This document shows positions 45,515 through 56,725 of a DNA stretch of 64,000 nucleotides, one piece after another. Numbering within the stretch: the first letter of the stretch is position 1; the number at the start of each line of letters is the position of its first letter. Made by a program: the position numbers and the translations under genes. The stretch is from Paulownia fortunei (taxonomy: Eukaryota > Streptophyta > Magnoliopsida > Lamiales > Paulowniaceae), in contig CM033121.1 in the NCBI GenBank assembly GCA_019321725.1, positions 17,129,723 to 17,193,722 on the forward strand, in the 5' to 3' direction. The notes beneath the pieces were generated by a model, which was given only the letters and a program-made list of their open reading frames with translations, had not been told where the DNA came from and searched no databases.

Positions 45515-47270
45515 TTAGGGCCCTTGAAGTGTGGTACCTAACTAATAGCGATAGACTGTAGTTTTCGGAACCTATTTATAATGATTAACCAATAAGAGAA
45601 ATAATATGGGGTTTCTATACTTGGTCTTTCAACCTTAGGTATTAGCCGTATTCTGTCTTATTCATTGTGGCTTTCCTATACTGATTTTTCAACCTCAAGT
45701 ATTTGCCACCATTTGTTGGGTCCACCGGTCCCTCCCACGTCCCTTGTCTGCCCGACCATCAATTAAGTACCATACTTTCTTTTTAAAAATCTTAATATAT
45801 TCTTAGTAGTATCATGCTTCATGAACCATGAATGCATCAAACATTACATCACTTAACAAATAATGACATTCATATTGAAACATGAACAACATTATATGAT
45901 TCTTGTGATGCAGCAAATGAAAATTTCAACTTACCTCAAGTCCGCTTTATGTTAAGTGAAAAGGTCAATCTCTTTGGAAGATAGGATGTGTTAAAGGCCT
46001 AACATAATCAAATCATGTACCTTTTAATATCCTTTTAATAAATCACATAATTTATTCTAATTAAAATCATATACACTTTTCAATCCTTTGTAAACAATTC
46101 CATATCAATTACATGACCTCAAAACAATACATACTCCATATTTTACTACTAATTTACGATATTAAACATTATGGCAACCACTAAATCACTAATAATTCAA
46201 ACATAAATAAAAATATGCGCACAATCCAAATTAACATGACGTAAACTCGATTCTAACTTAGATTGATTGTAATCTTCAATTAAGCAAACTAATTGCTATT
46301 GTTCACAATCATTCATAAGCACTTCCAATTACAAAATCAATAGAAACAAATAAATTAGGCATATTTTATAAGGCTATCAATTTTTCTAGAAATAACTTAA
46401 CTAGCTTGGTTGTGGCTTCAAGTATAACCCACTTAAGTTTTCAATGATACAAAAAGATACTAAAACATGTAACCGTCCAAGATACCATAAGTTCATCATA
46501 AGAAACATTGACAAAGAGTATTCCTTGATTAGATTGGAATTAAACTACAAAATTAATGGTTTCCAAGCTTAAAAATATAGAAACTTGTTCTAAATTATGT
46601 TTTATAGATTTTTATGGATTGAATTCAATTTTTGTGAGTATGAGAGTGTAGTTTTTGAGGAGCTTCCACAAGAAAATTTGGCTAAAATGACTTGTTTGAC
46701 ATTTCAAATAGAGATAAGTGGAGGGTGATGATTGGTTGCATCATGCTTGGTGTCTTCTCATACCAAAAGTCATATTTATGGACTAGGGAGATGACAAAAA
46801 TTAATGCTTTGGTGTTATAATTAACTACAATGTGGTTTACAATGATTTCATGCAACCTAGTCAACCTACAAATCAAATTGCACAATTTCGCATACTTTTA
46901 GTTCTTATCCAAATATAATATATTTAAAGTAAATATTTAAGTAAACAATCACTTTAGCATATAACTAGTATGTGGTAATACAAATAATTCATTTCATGGC
47001 CATTGAACACATCAATCTTTCTTAACTGAGATACTCAACTTTTCACTGAAAAAGGGACTTAAGAAATATGTTAAATCAAGAAATGAAAGTTTGATCTCAT
47101 ATTTCATGTATTAATGCATGTTAAATCATGACTAGAGCATATAGTAACAATTATTCATGTTTGTGCAATCATGCCATTTGTATGCCATAATCCAATAATG
47201 TATATTAATTAGATGTATATTCATGCTATATGTTTATTATTGGCTATGTAGAAAATAATTGGGCATTACA
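45515..47270 (-). repeat. gypsy family B LTR fragment, inverted
   Basis: Reverse complement of about 49798-51625 of element B (TAGGGCCCTTGAAGTGTGG at 45516, GGGCATTACA at 47261-47270). The LTR start end is complete, with TGTAATGCCC on the minus strand. The LTR 3' portion, about 455 bp, is missing at the left, where it joins element C RT. The junction is not a clean insertion, as no target duplication is possible. The open frame at 46682-46885 is noise. Confidence 0.85.
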
Positions 47271-48300
47271 CTAAGGGTGCTAAGGGCCACAAGATAGCTT
47301 TGGGATGGTCTACTGATGATATCAAAGGTATTAGTCCATCCATTTACAAGCATAAGATATTGATAGAGGAAAGCTACAAGCCATCTGTAGAGCATCAGCA
47401 TCATCTCAATCCCAAAATGAAAGAGGTGGTAAGAGTTGAGGTTTTGAAACTACTCGATGTAAGTATTATCTATCCTATTTTTGATAGTGTTTAGGTAAGT
47501 CCTGTGCAATAAGTACCTAAGAATGGTGGGAAAACTATAGTGGAAAATGTTAATAATGAATTAATTCCCACTAGAACTGTAACTGGTTGGCATGTGTGCA
47601 TGGACTATAGGAAGTTAAATAAAGCTACTAGAAAAGACCACTCCCCTCTACCCTTTATTAATCAAATTCTTGATAGGTTAGCTACTAGATGGATATTAAG
47701 AATATAATCAGATTGCCATAGCACTCAAGGACCAAGAAAAGACCACCCGTACATGTCCTTATGGCATTTTTGCTTTTAGACATATGCCCTTTAGTTTATG
47801 CAACGCACTAGCTATCTTTCAGTGGTGCATGATGGCTATTTTTTCTAATATGGTGGAGTATTTTATTGAGATTTTCATGAATGATTTTTTTATTTTCAGT
47901 GATTCTTTTGAATGTTATTTGCAACACTTGACACTTGTGAGGATACCAATTTGGTCCTAAACTGGAGAAATGTCACTTCATGGTTCAATAGGACATCATT
48001 TTAGATCATAACGTTTCTACAAATACGATTTAAGTTGATGGTACAAAGATCAAAACCACAGAGAAATTACCTCTACCAATGTCAGTCAAGGGAGTGCGGA
48101 GTTTCTTAGGACATTTTAGGTTTTACAGATGCTTCATCAATAACTTCTACAAGATTACAAAGTCTATTTGCACTCTTCTCTTGAAAGAGATACCATTTAA
48201 GTTTGATGATAATTGTTTTGATGCATTCCAACATTTAAAAACTACATTAGTATCGGCCCCTATCATAGTCGCTTTAGACTAGACCTTACCTTTCAAGCTC
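47271..48300 (+). pseudogene. Athila RT remnant
   Basis: Starts in the RT N-terminus: ALGWSTDDIKGISPSIYKHK and VRVEVLKLLDVSIIYPI (47300-47490), then VTGWHVCMDYRKLNKATRKD (47580-47640). After a short deletion comes EYNQIAIALKDQEKTTRTCP (47700-47760), then FSLCNALAIFQWCMMAIF and EIFMNDFFIFSDSFE (about 47870-47910). The catalytic F-M-D-D-F has become F-M-N-D-F. It ends with VKGVRSFLGHFRFY and APIIVALD (48082-48282). Stops and frameshifts abound. RT would synthesise cDNA from element RNA; this copy is dead. Confidence 0.9.
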
Positions 48301-48715
48301 ATGTGTGATACAAGTGATTATACCATTAAAGTAGTGTTAGGACAGTGCAAAGGTAAAAAAAATCATGTCATATTCTGTGCTAGTTGAACACTAACTGATG
48401 CGAAGATGAATTACGCCATCACTGAGATTGAGCTCTTAGATGTGGTCTTTGCTTTTGACAAATTATGCCCATATTTGATTAGCACCAAGGTAGTAGTCTA
48501 CACTAACCATTCAACCATCAAGAATCTAATTGAGAATAAGGATGTAAAGCCAAGGCTAATTTGTTAGGTATTATTGCTGCAATAGTATTTGGAGATTAGA
48601 GATAAGAAGGGAACTGAGAACTTAATTGCGGATTACTTATCTCAGTTACAACCACATGATGAACAAGAAAGCATAAAGCCCCCTGTCTTATTCAAATACG
48701 CAGCTTTTCTCAATT
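48283..48715 (+). pseudogene. Athila RNase H remnant
   Basis: Continues from RT: LPFKLMCDTSDYTIKVVLGQ (about 48290-48350), then [20 protein letters not shown] (48407-48465), [12 protein letters not shown] (48497-48535) and LEIRDKKGTENLIADYLSQL (48590-48650). In the family the second block holds the catalytic Glu in TTEKELLAVVFA and the third the Asp in VYTDHA. Here the third is Asn. This domain would remove the RNA strand. A stop at 48565-48567 breaks it. Confidence 0.85.
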
Positions 48716-49797
48716 AACACTAGGAAGCTTTCTTAGTATGTGGACATTGTAAACTATATAGCTAGTAATGTGTGTCCACCTGATCAAACCCGTTGGCAAA
48801 AGAAGAAATTTCTTTTGGATGTGAAGCATTATTTCTTGGAAGACCCTTTCTTCTGTAAGCATTGTGCAGATGAAATCATAAGGAGATAGGTCCCAAATGA
48901 TGAGATTCCAAGTATACTCCATTGTTACTCATTATTGTATATTGGTTATTTTGGAGAAAACAAAACTACAACTAAGATTTTTTAGTTAGGTTTTTTTTGG
49001 CCATTATTGTTTAGAGATGCTCAAGCTTTCATGGCTACGTGTGATAGGGTGCCAAGGAACTGGAAATATCTCAACGAGGTATGAGATGCCTCTTAACAAT
49101 ATCCTTGAAGTTGAGTTATTCGATATTTGAGGCATTGACTTTATGGGACATTTTCCACTTTCTTACAATAATGCCTATATCCTTGTAGTGGTGGATTACA
49201 TTTCCAAATAGGTTGAAGCAGTTACATTGCCTACCAAAGATTCTAAGGTGGTGATAAATTTATTGAGAAAGCATATCTTCGCTCACTTTGGGACACCAAG
49301 GGCTATTATCAGTGATGAAGGGAAGCAGTTTTGCAACAAACAGCTTGCAGTCTCTTAGGTAAGTATGGGGTCACTCATAAGATTGCTATTGCCTATTATC
49401 CCCAAACTAGTGGCCAAGTCAAGATTTTAAATAGAGAGCTTAAGTAGATTTTGGAAAGGATGGTGAGTTCTTCTCAAAAGGACTAGTCTCGAAGTTGGAC
49501 GATGCTCTTTGGGCTTACTGAACTGCATATAAGACCCCAATTGGTATGTCACCTTATCAATTAGTGTATGGAAAGTGTGTCACTTACTGATAGAGTTAAA
49601 GCATCAAGCATATTGGGTGGTCAAGAAGCTGAATTTTGACTTACAAGCAACTGGGGAAAATCGAAGGCTATAGTTGAATGAATTAGATGAATTTCATCAA
49701 GGAGCTTATGACAATGTAAGTTGTATAAAGAGAAAACCAAAAATTTATATGACAAACACATTGTGCAATGGGAATTTGTCCTGAGTTAAAAGGTTTT
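48716..49797 (+). pseudogene. Athila integrase remnant, N-terminal and core
   Basis: The zinc-binding region is readable near 48760-48900 ([26 protein letters not shown]). Core text is faint around 49130-49330. Clear core C-terminal text is YGVTHKIAIAYYPQTSGQVK, then ILNRELK (49365-49445). The integrase inserts cDNA into host DNA. The frame is cut at 49797 by element B within the phrase that resumes at 58984 as LFSSRLCLFP. Frameshifts and TAG/TGA stops occur throughout. Confidence 0.82.
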
Positions 49798-52079
49798 TGT
49801 AATGCCCAATTCTCAATTCTCTCCTACATAGCCAATTATAAGTATTTTTCATCAATATGCATCTAATAAATACGCATTATAGGATTATGGCATACAAATA
49901 ACATTATTGTACGAACATGAATAATTGTTACTATATGCTCCAGTTATGCTTTAACATACATTAGTACATAAAATATGAGATCAAACTTTCATTTCTTGAT
50001 TTAACATATTTCTTAAGTGCCTTTTTGCAGTGAAAAGCTCGGTATCTCGGTTAAGGAAGATTGATGTGTTGAATGACCATGAAATGAATTATTTGTATTG
50101 CTCCATACTAGTTATATTCTAAAGTGATTAGTTTCCTAAATATTTACTTGAAATATGTTACATTTGGCTAAGAACTAAAAGTATGCAAAATAATGCAATT
50201 TGATTGGTTGGCTGACTGGGTTACATGGAATCTTTCTAAACCCCATTGCACTTGATTATAACACCAAAGCATAAATTTTTGTCATATCCTTAGCCCATGA
50301 ACGTGGCTTTTGGTATGAGAAGATACCAAGTATGATGCAACCAATCATCACCCTCCACTTACTTCTCTTTGAATGGTCAAAAAAATCATTTTCATCCATA
50401 TTTCTTGTGGAAGCACTTCAAAAATGACCAAACCTTATTCTCCTAATTTTCTTCCAAATTTCTACACTCTCATACTCACAAAAATTTAATTCAATCCATA
50501 GGAATCCATAGAATACAAACTAGAATAAGTTTCCACCCTTTTAAACTTAAAAACTATTGATTTTGAAGCTTAATTTCAACTTAATCAAGGTATATTCTTT
50601 TTCAATATTTCTTATGATGAATTTGTAGTATGTTTTATGGTTACATGTTTTATTATGTTTTTGTATGATTGAAAACTTAAGTAGGTTACACTTGAAGTCA
50701 AAACCAAACTAGTTAAGCCAGTTTTTAGTAAAACTGATAGTCTTGTGAAATATGCTTATTTACTTATTTTTGTTGATTTTGTAATGCTTATATTGTGTTT
50801 TAGGTGCCTATAAATGATTGTTAATAATAGCAATTAGTTTACTTAATTGAAGGTTAGAATTAATTTAAGTTGGAACCAAGTTTACGTCATTTTAATTCAG
50901 ATTGTGTTCATGTTTTGTGGGCTGTCTTAATAATTATGTTTGAATTATTAGTTATTTAATGTCTGCCCTAATGTTTAATATCTTGAATTAGTAGTAAAAT
51001 ATGGAGTATGCATTGTTTTCAAGGTTATGTAATTGATATGAAATTGTTTATAAAAGATTGAAAAGTGTATATGATTTTAATTAGAATAGACTAAATGATT
51101 TATAAAAAGGATATTAAATGGTACATTATTTTATTATGTTAGTCCTTTAACACATCCTATCTTCCAAAGAGATTGACCTTTTCAATTAGCACAAAGTGGA
51201 CTTGAGGTAAGTTGAAGCTTTCATTTGCTGTATCACAAGAATCATATAATGTTGTTCATATTTTAATGTGATTGTTATTATTTGTGAAATGATATAATGT
51301 TTGATGCATTTATAGTTGATGAAGCATGATACTATTAAGGATATAATGAGGTTTTTGAAAAGGAAGTATGGTACTTGATTGATGATCAGGTGGACAAAGA
51401 ACGCGGGAGGGACCGATGGAGCAAACAAATGGTGGCAAATACTTGAGGTTGAAAAACTAGTATAGGAAAGCCACAATGAATAAGATGGAATATGGTTAAT
51501 ACTTGAGGTTGAAAGACTAAGTATGGAAACCCTGTATTATTTCTCTTATTAGCCAATCAATATGAACATGTTCCGAAAACTATAGTCTATCGCTATTAGT
51601 TAGGTACCACACTTCAAGGGCCCTAAAGAATAATTTATGAATGAAAGTTATTAAATAGAATAATGTATTTAATGATTTATGAGATGTGCATATATGTTAT
51701 TTGTTATTGCATCAGTTTCACCTTACAAAGCATTTAGCTTATTAGATTTATGTGATGCAGGTGGAAATGTACAGGTTTAGAGGTTGACTGAGTCTCTAGA
51801 GCGGCTAGACAGAGATTTGTTCATATGCTATACTTCGAACTATTTTATAGTTTATTTTGAAAACTTTGTTTTATCTTTAAATAAGCCGCTCTGTTATGGT
51901 TTTGTAAACAGATGTACTATGTATATGGTGTATTTTAAACGATTCAAGTTCTTTCTCTTATAGCTAAAAATGAGAACTTTTATTAAAACCATAACTCTAA
52001 TATTGGTGAAAATTTAACATTTCTTGACTTAACTGTATAAGCTTGTTTAGGCTCTGTAGTTTGGTTAAAGGGTGTTACA
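49798..52079 (+). repeat. element B 5' LTR
   Basis: 2282 bp, TGTAATGCCC to GGGTGTTACA. It matches 56721-58978 throughout, matches 45515-47270 inverted and matches 62788-64000 at its start. The open frame on the minus strand at 51186-51476 is LTR noise (it also occurs, longer, in the 3' LTR). Confidence 0.97.
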
Positions 52080-52084
52080 GTTTG

Positions 52085-52098
52085 TGGTATTATGGCGG
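52085..52098 (+). promoter_or_regulatory. element B primer binding site (mutated)
   Basis: TGGTATTATGGCGG, five bases after the LTR end. It agrees with TGGTATCAGAGCGG except at three positions, two of them transitions. Initiator tRNA-Met type by position and sequence. Confidence 0.8.
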
Positions 52099-52280
52099 AG
52101 GTTTAGTCATTCCTGTAGATAGAAAAAGGCATATGAACACATCCTGGCTGGGAAACTCAGTCAACTATTTGTTTATCTGCTTTTATTTTAATTGATTAGA
52201 TTTTATTTATGTTATTGTCACGATTATGCATTTATTATTGGCTAATGAATGGAATGAGATTGGGCAATGCATAGTAGGTC

Positions 52281-53250
52281 ATGGCACCAAAAAGGAAGAT
52301 AATGGATGATCCTGAGGGTAATCATAGTGTGGTGAACAATTTGACTGATCTCATTCAACAGTAGACTAGAATGCATGGTGAACAGATACAACAATTGCTA
52401 AATATGCAACAAAGAAACCAAGAACAAAATCAGCGACTTCCTTCACCACAAGCTCGACAGGATAATTCACAGGCTGTGTATGAGAAGTTTAGAAAGATTG
52501 AACCTGTTGATTTTACTGGTGGGTCTGATCCTATGGTTGTAGAGGAATGGATTAAATCATTGGATACTATCTTTGACTACAAGCGAATTGATGATACTGA
52601 GAAGGTACTCTGTGCAATTTTCTTGTTGAAGAAGGATGCTAGAACCTGGTGGGAAGGAGCTAAACTTGCAGTAAATATGGAAGAGCTAACTTAGGAGAGG
52701 TTTAAAACTATCTTTTATGGTAAGTATTTCACCAGAGATGCTAGGTCACTCAGAGTAAAAGAATTCTTGGAGTTAAAACAAGGAGGGATGTCTGTATGTG
52801 ATTATGTGAGAAAATTTGAGCAGAGTTGCAAGTATGTACCATACATCGCCAGAGACAACAATGAGAAGATGGATCATGTCTTGAGGGGCCTTAATCCTAA
52901 AATTAGAAAAGATGTGAGAATGTCTTCAGTAATAGAGTTTAGAGAACTGGTGGACAAGGCTTTGATGGCTGACTTAGATGAGAAAGAGATTAAGAAATTC
53001 CATCAACAAAAGAAGCAAGTATTCACTCCAAGAAATCTAAACCAGTGGAAGAAATGAGAGCAAAAATCAAACCAAGGGAATGAAAAGCATCCTAGAGTTG
53101 GACAGACTTCTACTACAGTTGAAAGGCCTAAATGTGCTAAGTGTAGGAATAATCATTTTGGGGAATGTTGTAGTGGTACTAATTGTTGCTTTAAGTGTAA
53201 AAAGCCTGGACATATAGCAAAGGATTGCCCAATAGTGTAGGGGAAAGTTT
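52281..53250 (+). pseudogene. element B gag
   Basis: The start at ATG 52281 (MAPKRKIMDDPEGN) is in frame with the downstream gag and about 200 bp after the PBS. A stop TAG at 52362 interrupts. The core follows: [43 protein letters not shown] (52490-52665), stop at 52692, then [18 protein letters not shown] (52788-52850) and [13 protein letters not shown]. The C-terminus has tandem knuckles CAKCRNNHFGECC and CCFKCKKPGHIAKDCP (53130-53235), the second a perfect CCHC. This is typical Tekay gag forming the particle. TAG/TGA stops sit where Trp or Gln is expected. Confidence 0.93.
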
Positions 53251-53800
53251 AGGGGAGAGTGTATGCAATTACACAAGAACAAGCCGATGCAAATGCTTTT
53301 GAAGTCACGGGTACTATTTTAATTTCTGGGACACCTGCAATTGCATTGATAGATTATGGATCTACTCATTCATTTATATCATGTGCATTTGTGAGAAAAT
53401 TGGGCATTACACCAGATTTATTAAAAGTAAGGTACAGTGTGACTGTTCCATCTGGGGAAGAAATTGATTCCAACAAAATGTTAAGAGCTTGTTCTTTCTG
53501 ATTAGTGATAGGTATTCTCTATGCAGATCTTGTTGTTTTATCGATGCTAAATTTTGAGGTTATTCTGCGTATGGATTGGCGTACCAAATATCATGTAACA
53601 ATTGATTGAAATAAGAAGATTGTGATTTTTTAGCCACCTGGAGAAGAACAGTTTGTGTTTAGTGGTACCTTATTCTTACGGTCCTTACTAATTATATCTG
53701 CTTTGAAAGCTCAAAAGATGTTGAATAAAGGTTGTGTTGGATATTTGGCAAGTGTCCTGGACACCTCAGTTGAAGCACAATTGAAGCCAGAAAATATAGA
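53251..53800 (+). pseudogene. element B aspartic protease
   Basis: In frame with gag. FEVTGTILISGTPAIALIDY, then GSTHSFIS (53300-53380): the active-site triad of the family, D-S-G, reads D-Y-G, with the Asp kept. Next come ITPDLLKVRYSVTVPSGEE and, after a stop at about 53499, ILYADLVVLSMLNFEVILRM, then D-W (to about 53580), the usual end of the domain. A linker with ALKAQKMLNKGCVGYLASV (53700-53755) leads to RT. Stops lie at 53499, 53607 and 53631 (approximate). Confidence 0.88.
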
Positions 53801-54600
53801 TGTGGTTCAAGAATTTCTTGAGGTATTTCTAGATGATTAACCGGAACTACCACTGAATCGAGAAATCAAATTTATGATTGATGTTATGCCATGAACTACT
53901 CCTATTTCTAAAGCATCATACTGAATGGCACCAACAGAATTGAAAGAGTTAAAAGTTTAATTGCAAAAATTGCTTGATAAGGGTTTTATTCGCCCTAGTT
54001 ATTCTTCTTGGGGAGCACCTGTGTTGTTCGTGAAAAAGAAGGATGGTACATTATGGTTGTGCATTGATTATAGAGAGTTGAATAAAGTAACAGTCAAGAA
54101 TAAGTATCTATTCCCAAGAATAGATGATTTGTTTGATCAATTGCCGGGAGCATCTGTATTTTCTAAGATTGATTTGCGCTCTGGGTATCATCAATTGAAG
54201 ATCAAGAAAGAAGACATACCAAAGATTGCATCCCGAACAATGTATGGACATTATAAATTTCTAGTGATGTTTTTCAGTTTAACCAATGCCCCTGCAACTT
54301 TTATGGATCTAATGAATAGGGTGTTCGAGCAATATCTTGATAAATTTGTGATTGTGATTATTGATGATATCCTAATTTATTCATGGGATAAAGAAGAGCA
54401 CAAAGAACATTTAAAGATTATGCTGCAAGTTCTTAAGGAAAAACAGTTGTATGCTAAATTCAAGAAGTGTGAGTTTTGGTTTGAACAAGTGGTATTCCTA
54501 GGTCATGTAGTATCTAAGGATGGTATTTCTATTGATCCGGGCAAGGTAGAATCTATCATTAAGTGGCCAACACCAAAAATATATCAGAAGTAATGAGTTC
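53801..54600 (+). pseudogene. element B reverse transcriptase
   Basis: Starts with DVVQEFLEVFLDD (stop after, near 53838), then stops at about 53893, 53922 and 53958. The frame is open from 53961 to 54593: [84 protein letters not shown] and [12 protein letters not shown]. Both catalytic Asp residues of the I-D-D motif are kept. The thumb follows with [21 protein letters not shown] frameshift near 54575-54605 precedes SEVMS. This is the longest open frame in the window (210 codons). Confidence 0.95.
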
Positions 54601-55260
54601 TTGGGATTACCAGGGTATTATCGATGATTTGTTCAAGGGTTTTCAAAGATAGCAACTCCAATGATAATGTTGACAAGAAAGAATATTAAGTTCTTGTGGA
54701 TCGGTGCTTATGAAAGAAGTTTTCAAGAACTGAAACATAAATTGAGTATAGCTCATGTTCTTACCATTCCAGTTGGAATTGGTGGATTCGTGGTGTATAC
54801 TGATGCTTCAAAAAATTATTTGGGTGTTGTTTAGATGCAAAATGGGAAGGTTATTGCCTATGCTTCAAAGCAATTGAAGGAATATGAAAAGAATTATCCA
54901 ATCCATGATTCGAAACTTGCTGTTGTGGTTTTTGCCTTGAAAATTTGGAGATATTTTTTGTATGGTGAGAAATGTGAGATATACATAAATCATAAGAGTT
55001 TGAAGTATTTCTTTACCTAGAAAGAGCTGAATATGACACAAAGAAGATGGTTAGAACTTGTGAAGGATTATGATTATGTGACCAACTATCATCCTGGTAA
55101 AGCGAATGTGGTTGCAGATGTATTGAGCAGAAAATCCACGTCTTTTCTTTTTGTTATACAAAAGTCAATATTACTGGATTTGCAGAGATTAGAGCTTGAA
55201 ATTGTACCTAAAAGGAAAAAGTGTTCGTTGTCAGCCTCAGTGTTGAGACCTGCACTTTAA
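54601..55260 (+). pseudogene. element B RNase H
   Basis: VVYTDASKNYLGVV (54790-54832), stop TAG at 54832-54834, then [40 protein letters not shown] and [14 protein letters not shown]. In the family the second and third catalytic acids lie in HDLELAAVV and in FTDHKSLKY. Here they are Lys (HDSKLAVVV) and Asn (INHKSL), so activity would be lost even without stops. After a TAG at 55018 come MTQRRWLELVKDYDYVTNYH and ADVLSRKS (to about 55140), then the linker to integrase. Confidence 0.9.
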
Positions 55261-56394
55261 GATAGAATTAGAGAAGGTCAAAAGATAGATATACATTTGT
55301 GTAGATTGAAAAGAATGATTGAGGCTGGAAAGAGGCCATACTTCTCTGTTACTGATGATGGGATTATTTGATATAAAGGGAGACTGTGTGTGTCGTTTGA
55401 CAAGGCCATGAAAGGAGATATTTTAGAAGAAGCTCATACTACTCCTTACTCAGTACACCCAGGTAGCACAAAAATGTATAAGGACTTACAACAACATTAT
55501 TGGTGGCCTAAAATGAAGAGAGATATAGCAAAATTTATGGTTGAATGTCTAACTTGTCAACAAGTTAAGATTGAACATCAAAGACCATCAGGGTTGTTGA
55601 AGCCTTTGTTGATTCTGGAGTGGAAGTGGAAGCACATTACAATAGACTTTGTGCTTAGATTACCTAGAATATAAAAGGGGTATAATTCTATATTGGTGAT
55701 TGTTGATAGATTAACTAAATCAGCCTATTTTCTTCCAGTGAAATCCACATACAATATGGACCAGTATGCTCAACAATATATTAAAGAGATAGTTAGGTTA
55801 CATGAGGTGCCAGTTTCAATAATGTTTGACAGAGATCCTAAGTTTACATCTACATTTTGGAAGAGTTTACATAGTGCCATGGGAACAAAACTTGCATTTA
55901 GTACAACATTTCATCCACAAAGTGATAGACAATCAGAGAGGGTTATTAAGATATTAGAGGATATGTTAAGAGCTTATATGCTAGATTTTCGAGGGAGTGG
56001 GGATGCTAAGCTTCCATTACTGGAGTTTACTTATAATAATAGCAACCAATCAACTATTGGAATGGCGCCTTATGAAGCGTTGTATAGAAGGAAATGTAGA
56101 TCTCCAGTTCATTGGGATGAAGTTGGAGAACAAAGCCTATTTGGTCTAAAAATAGTTCAACATACCGCTATGGTAGTGGAGAAGATACGAGAGAGAATGA
56201 ACATCACGCAAAATAGATAGAAAAGTTATGTAGATAAATGGAGAAAAGATCTAGAGTTTGTTGTCGGGGATCATGTGTTCTTACAAGTAGCTCCCATGAA
56301 AGGTGTCATGAGATTTGGAAAAAAATAAAAACTAAGTCCAAGGTATGTTGGCCCATTCGAGATTCTCAAAAGAATTGGTGATAAAGCTTATAGA
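55261..56394 (+). pseudogene. element B integrase
   Basis: The zinc-binding HHCC is visible: EEAHTTPYSVHPGSTKMYKD and ECLTCQQVK (55429-55570). The core has ITIDFVLRLPR (first Asp, about 55638), MFDRDPKFTSTFW (second Asp, about 55830) and SERVIKILEDMLRAY (Glu, about 55935-55975). FHPQSDRQSE replaces the usual G-Q-S-E. The C-terminal GPF module PRYVGPFEILKRIGDKAYRV is near 56340-56395. Stops lie at 55368 region, 55672-55674, 56218 and 56326 region. The DDE acids appear conserved. It inserts cDNA into the genome in working relatives. Confidence 0.93.
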
Positions 56395-56725
56395 GTGGCT
56401 TTACCTCCATTATTATCTAGTGTTCACAATGTGTTCCATGTGTCTATGTTGAGAAAGTACATTTCAAACCCCTCTCATGTGTTGAGTCATGAACTGTTGG
56501 AATTGACTCCTGATTTAGCCTATGAAGAGAAACCAGTAAAAATTCTAGATCAGAAGAAAAAAGAGTTGAGAACGAAAGATTCGACTTGTTAAAGTATTAT
56601 GGAGGAATCATTCTGTAGAAGAGGCCACATGAGAAAGAGAAGAAGAACTGCAGAGCAAGTATCCGAAATTATTTGGTATGTTAAATTTCGATGATGAAAT
56701 TTTTATAAGGAAGGAAGGTTTGTAA
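56395..56725 (+). pseudogene. element B pol C-terminus (Tekay chromodomain-like)
   Basis: SSVHNVFHVSMLRKYISNPS (56412-56472), then LAYEEKPVKILDQKKKELRT, then a frameshift near 56570. The text continues in another frame as VLWRNHSVEEAT, stop, EREEELQSKYPKLFGMLNFD and DEIFIRK. YEE.PV.ILD and VLWRNH...EATWE are the degenerate chromodomain signature of Tekay/Del elements, thought to guide integration to modified chromatin. The reading frame runs through the PPT and stops at TAA 56723-56725, five bases inside the 3' LTR. Confidence 0.88.
56704..56720 (+). promoter_or_regulatory. element B polypurine tract
   Basis: TATAAGGAAGGAAGGTT directly before the LTR start TGTAATG. Plus-strand DNA primer site. 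It overlaps the last codons of pol. Confidence 0.88.
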
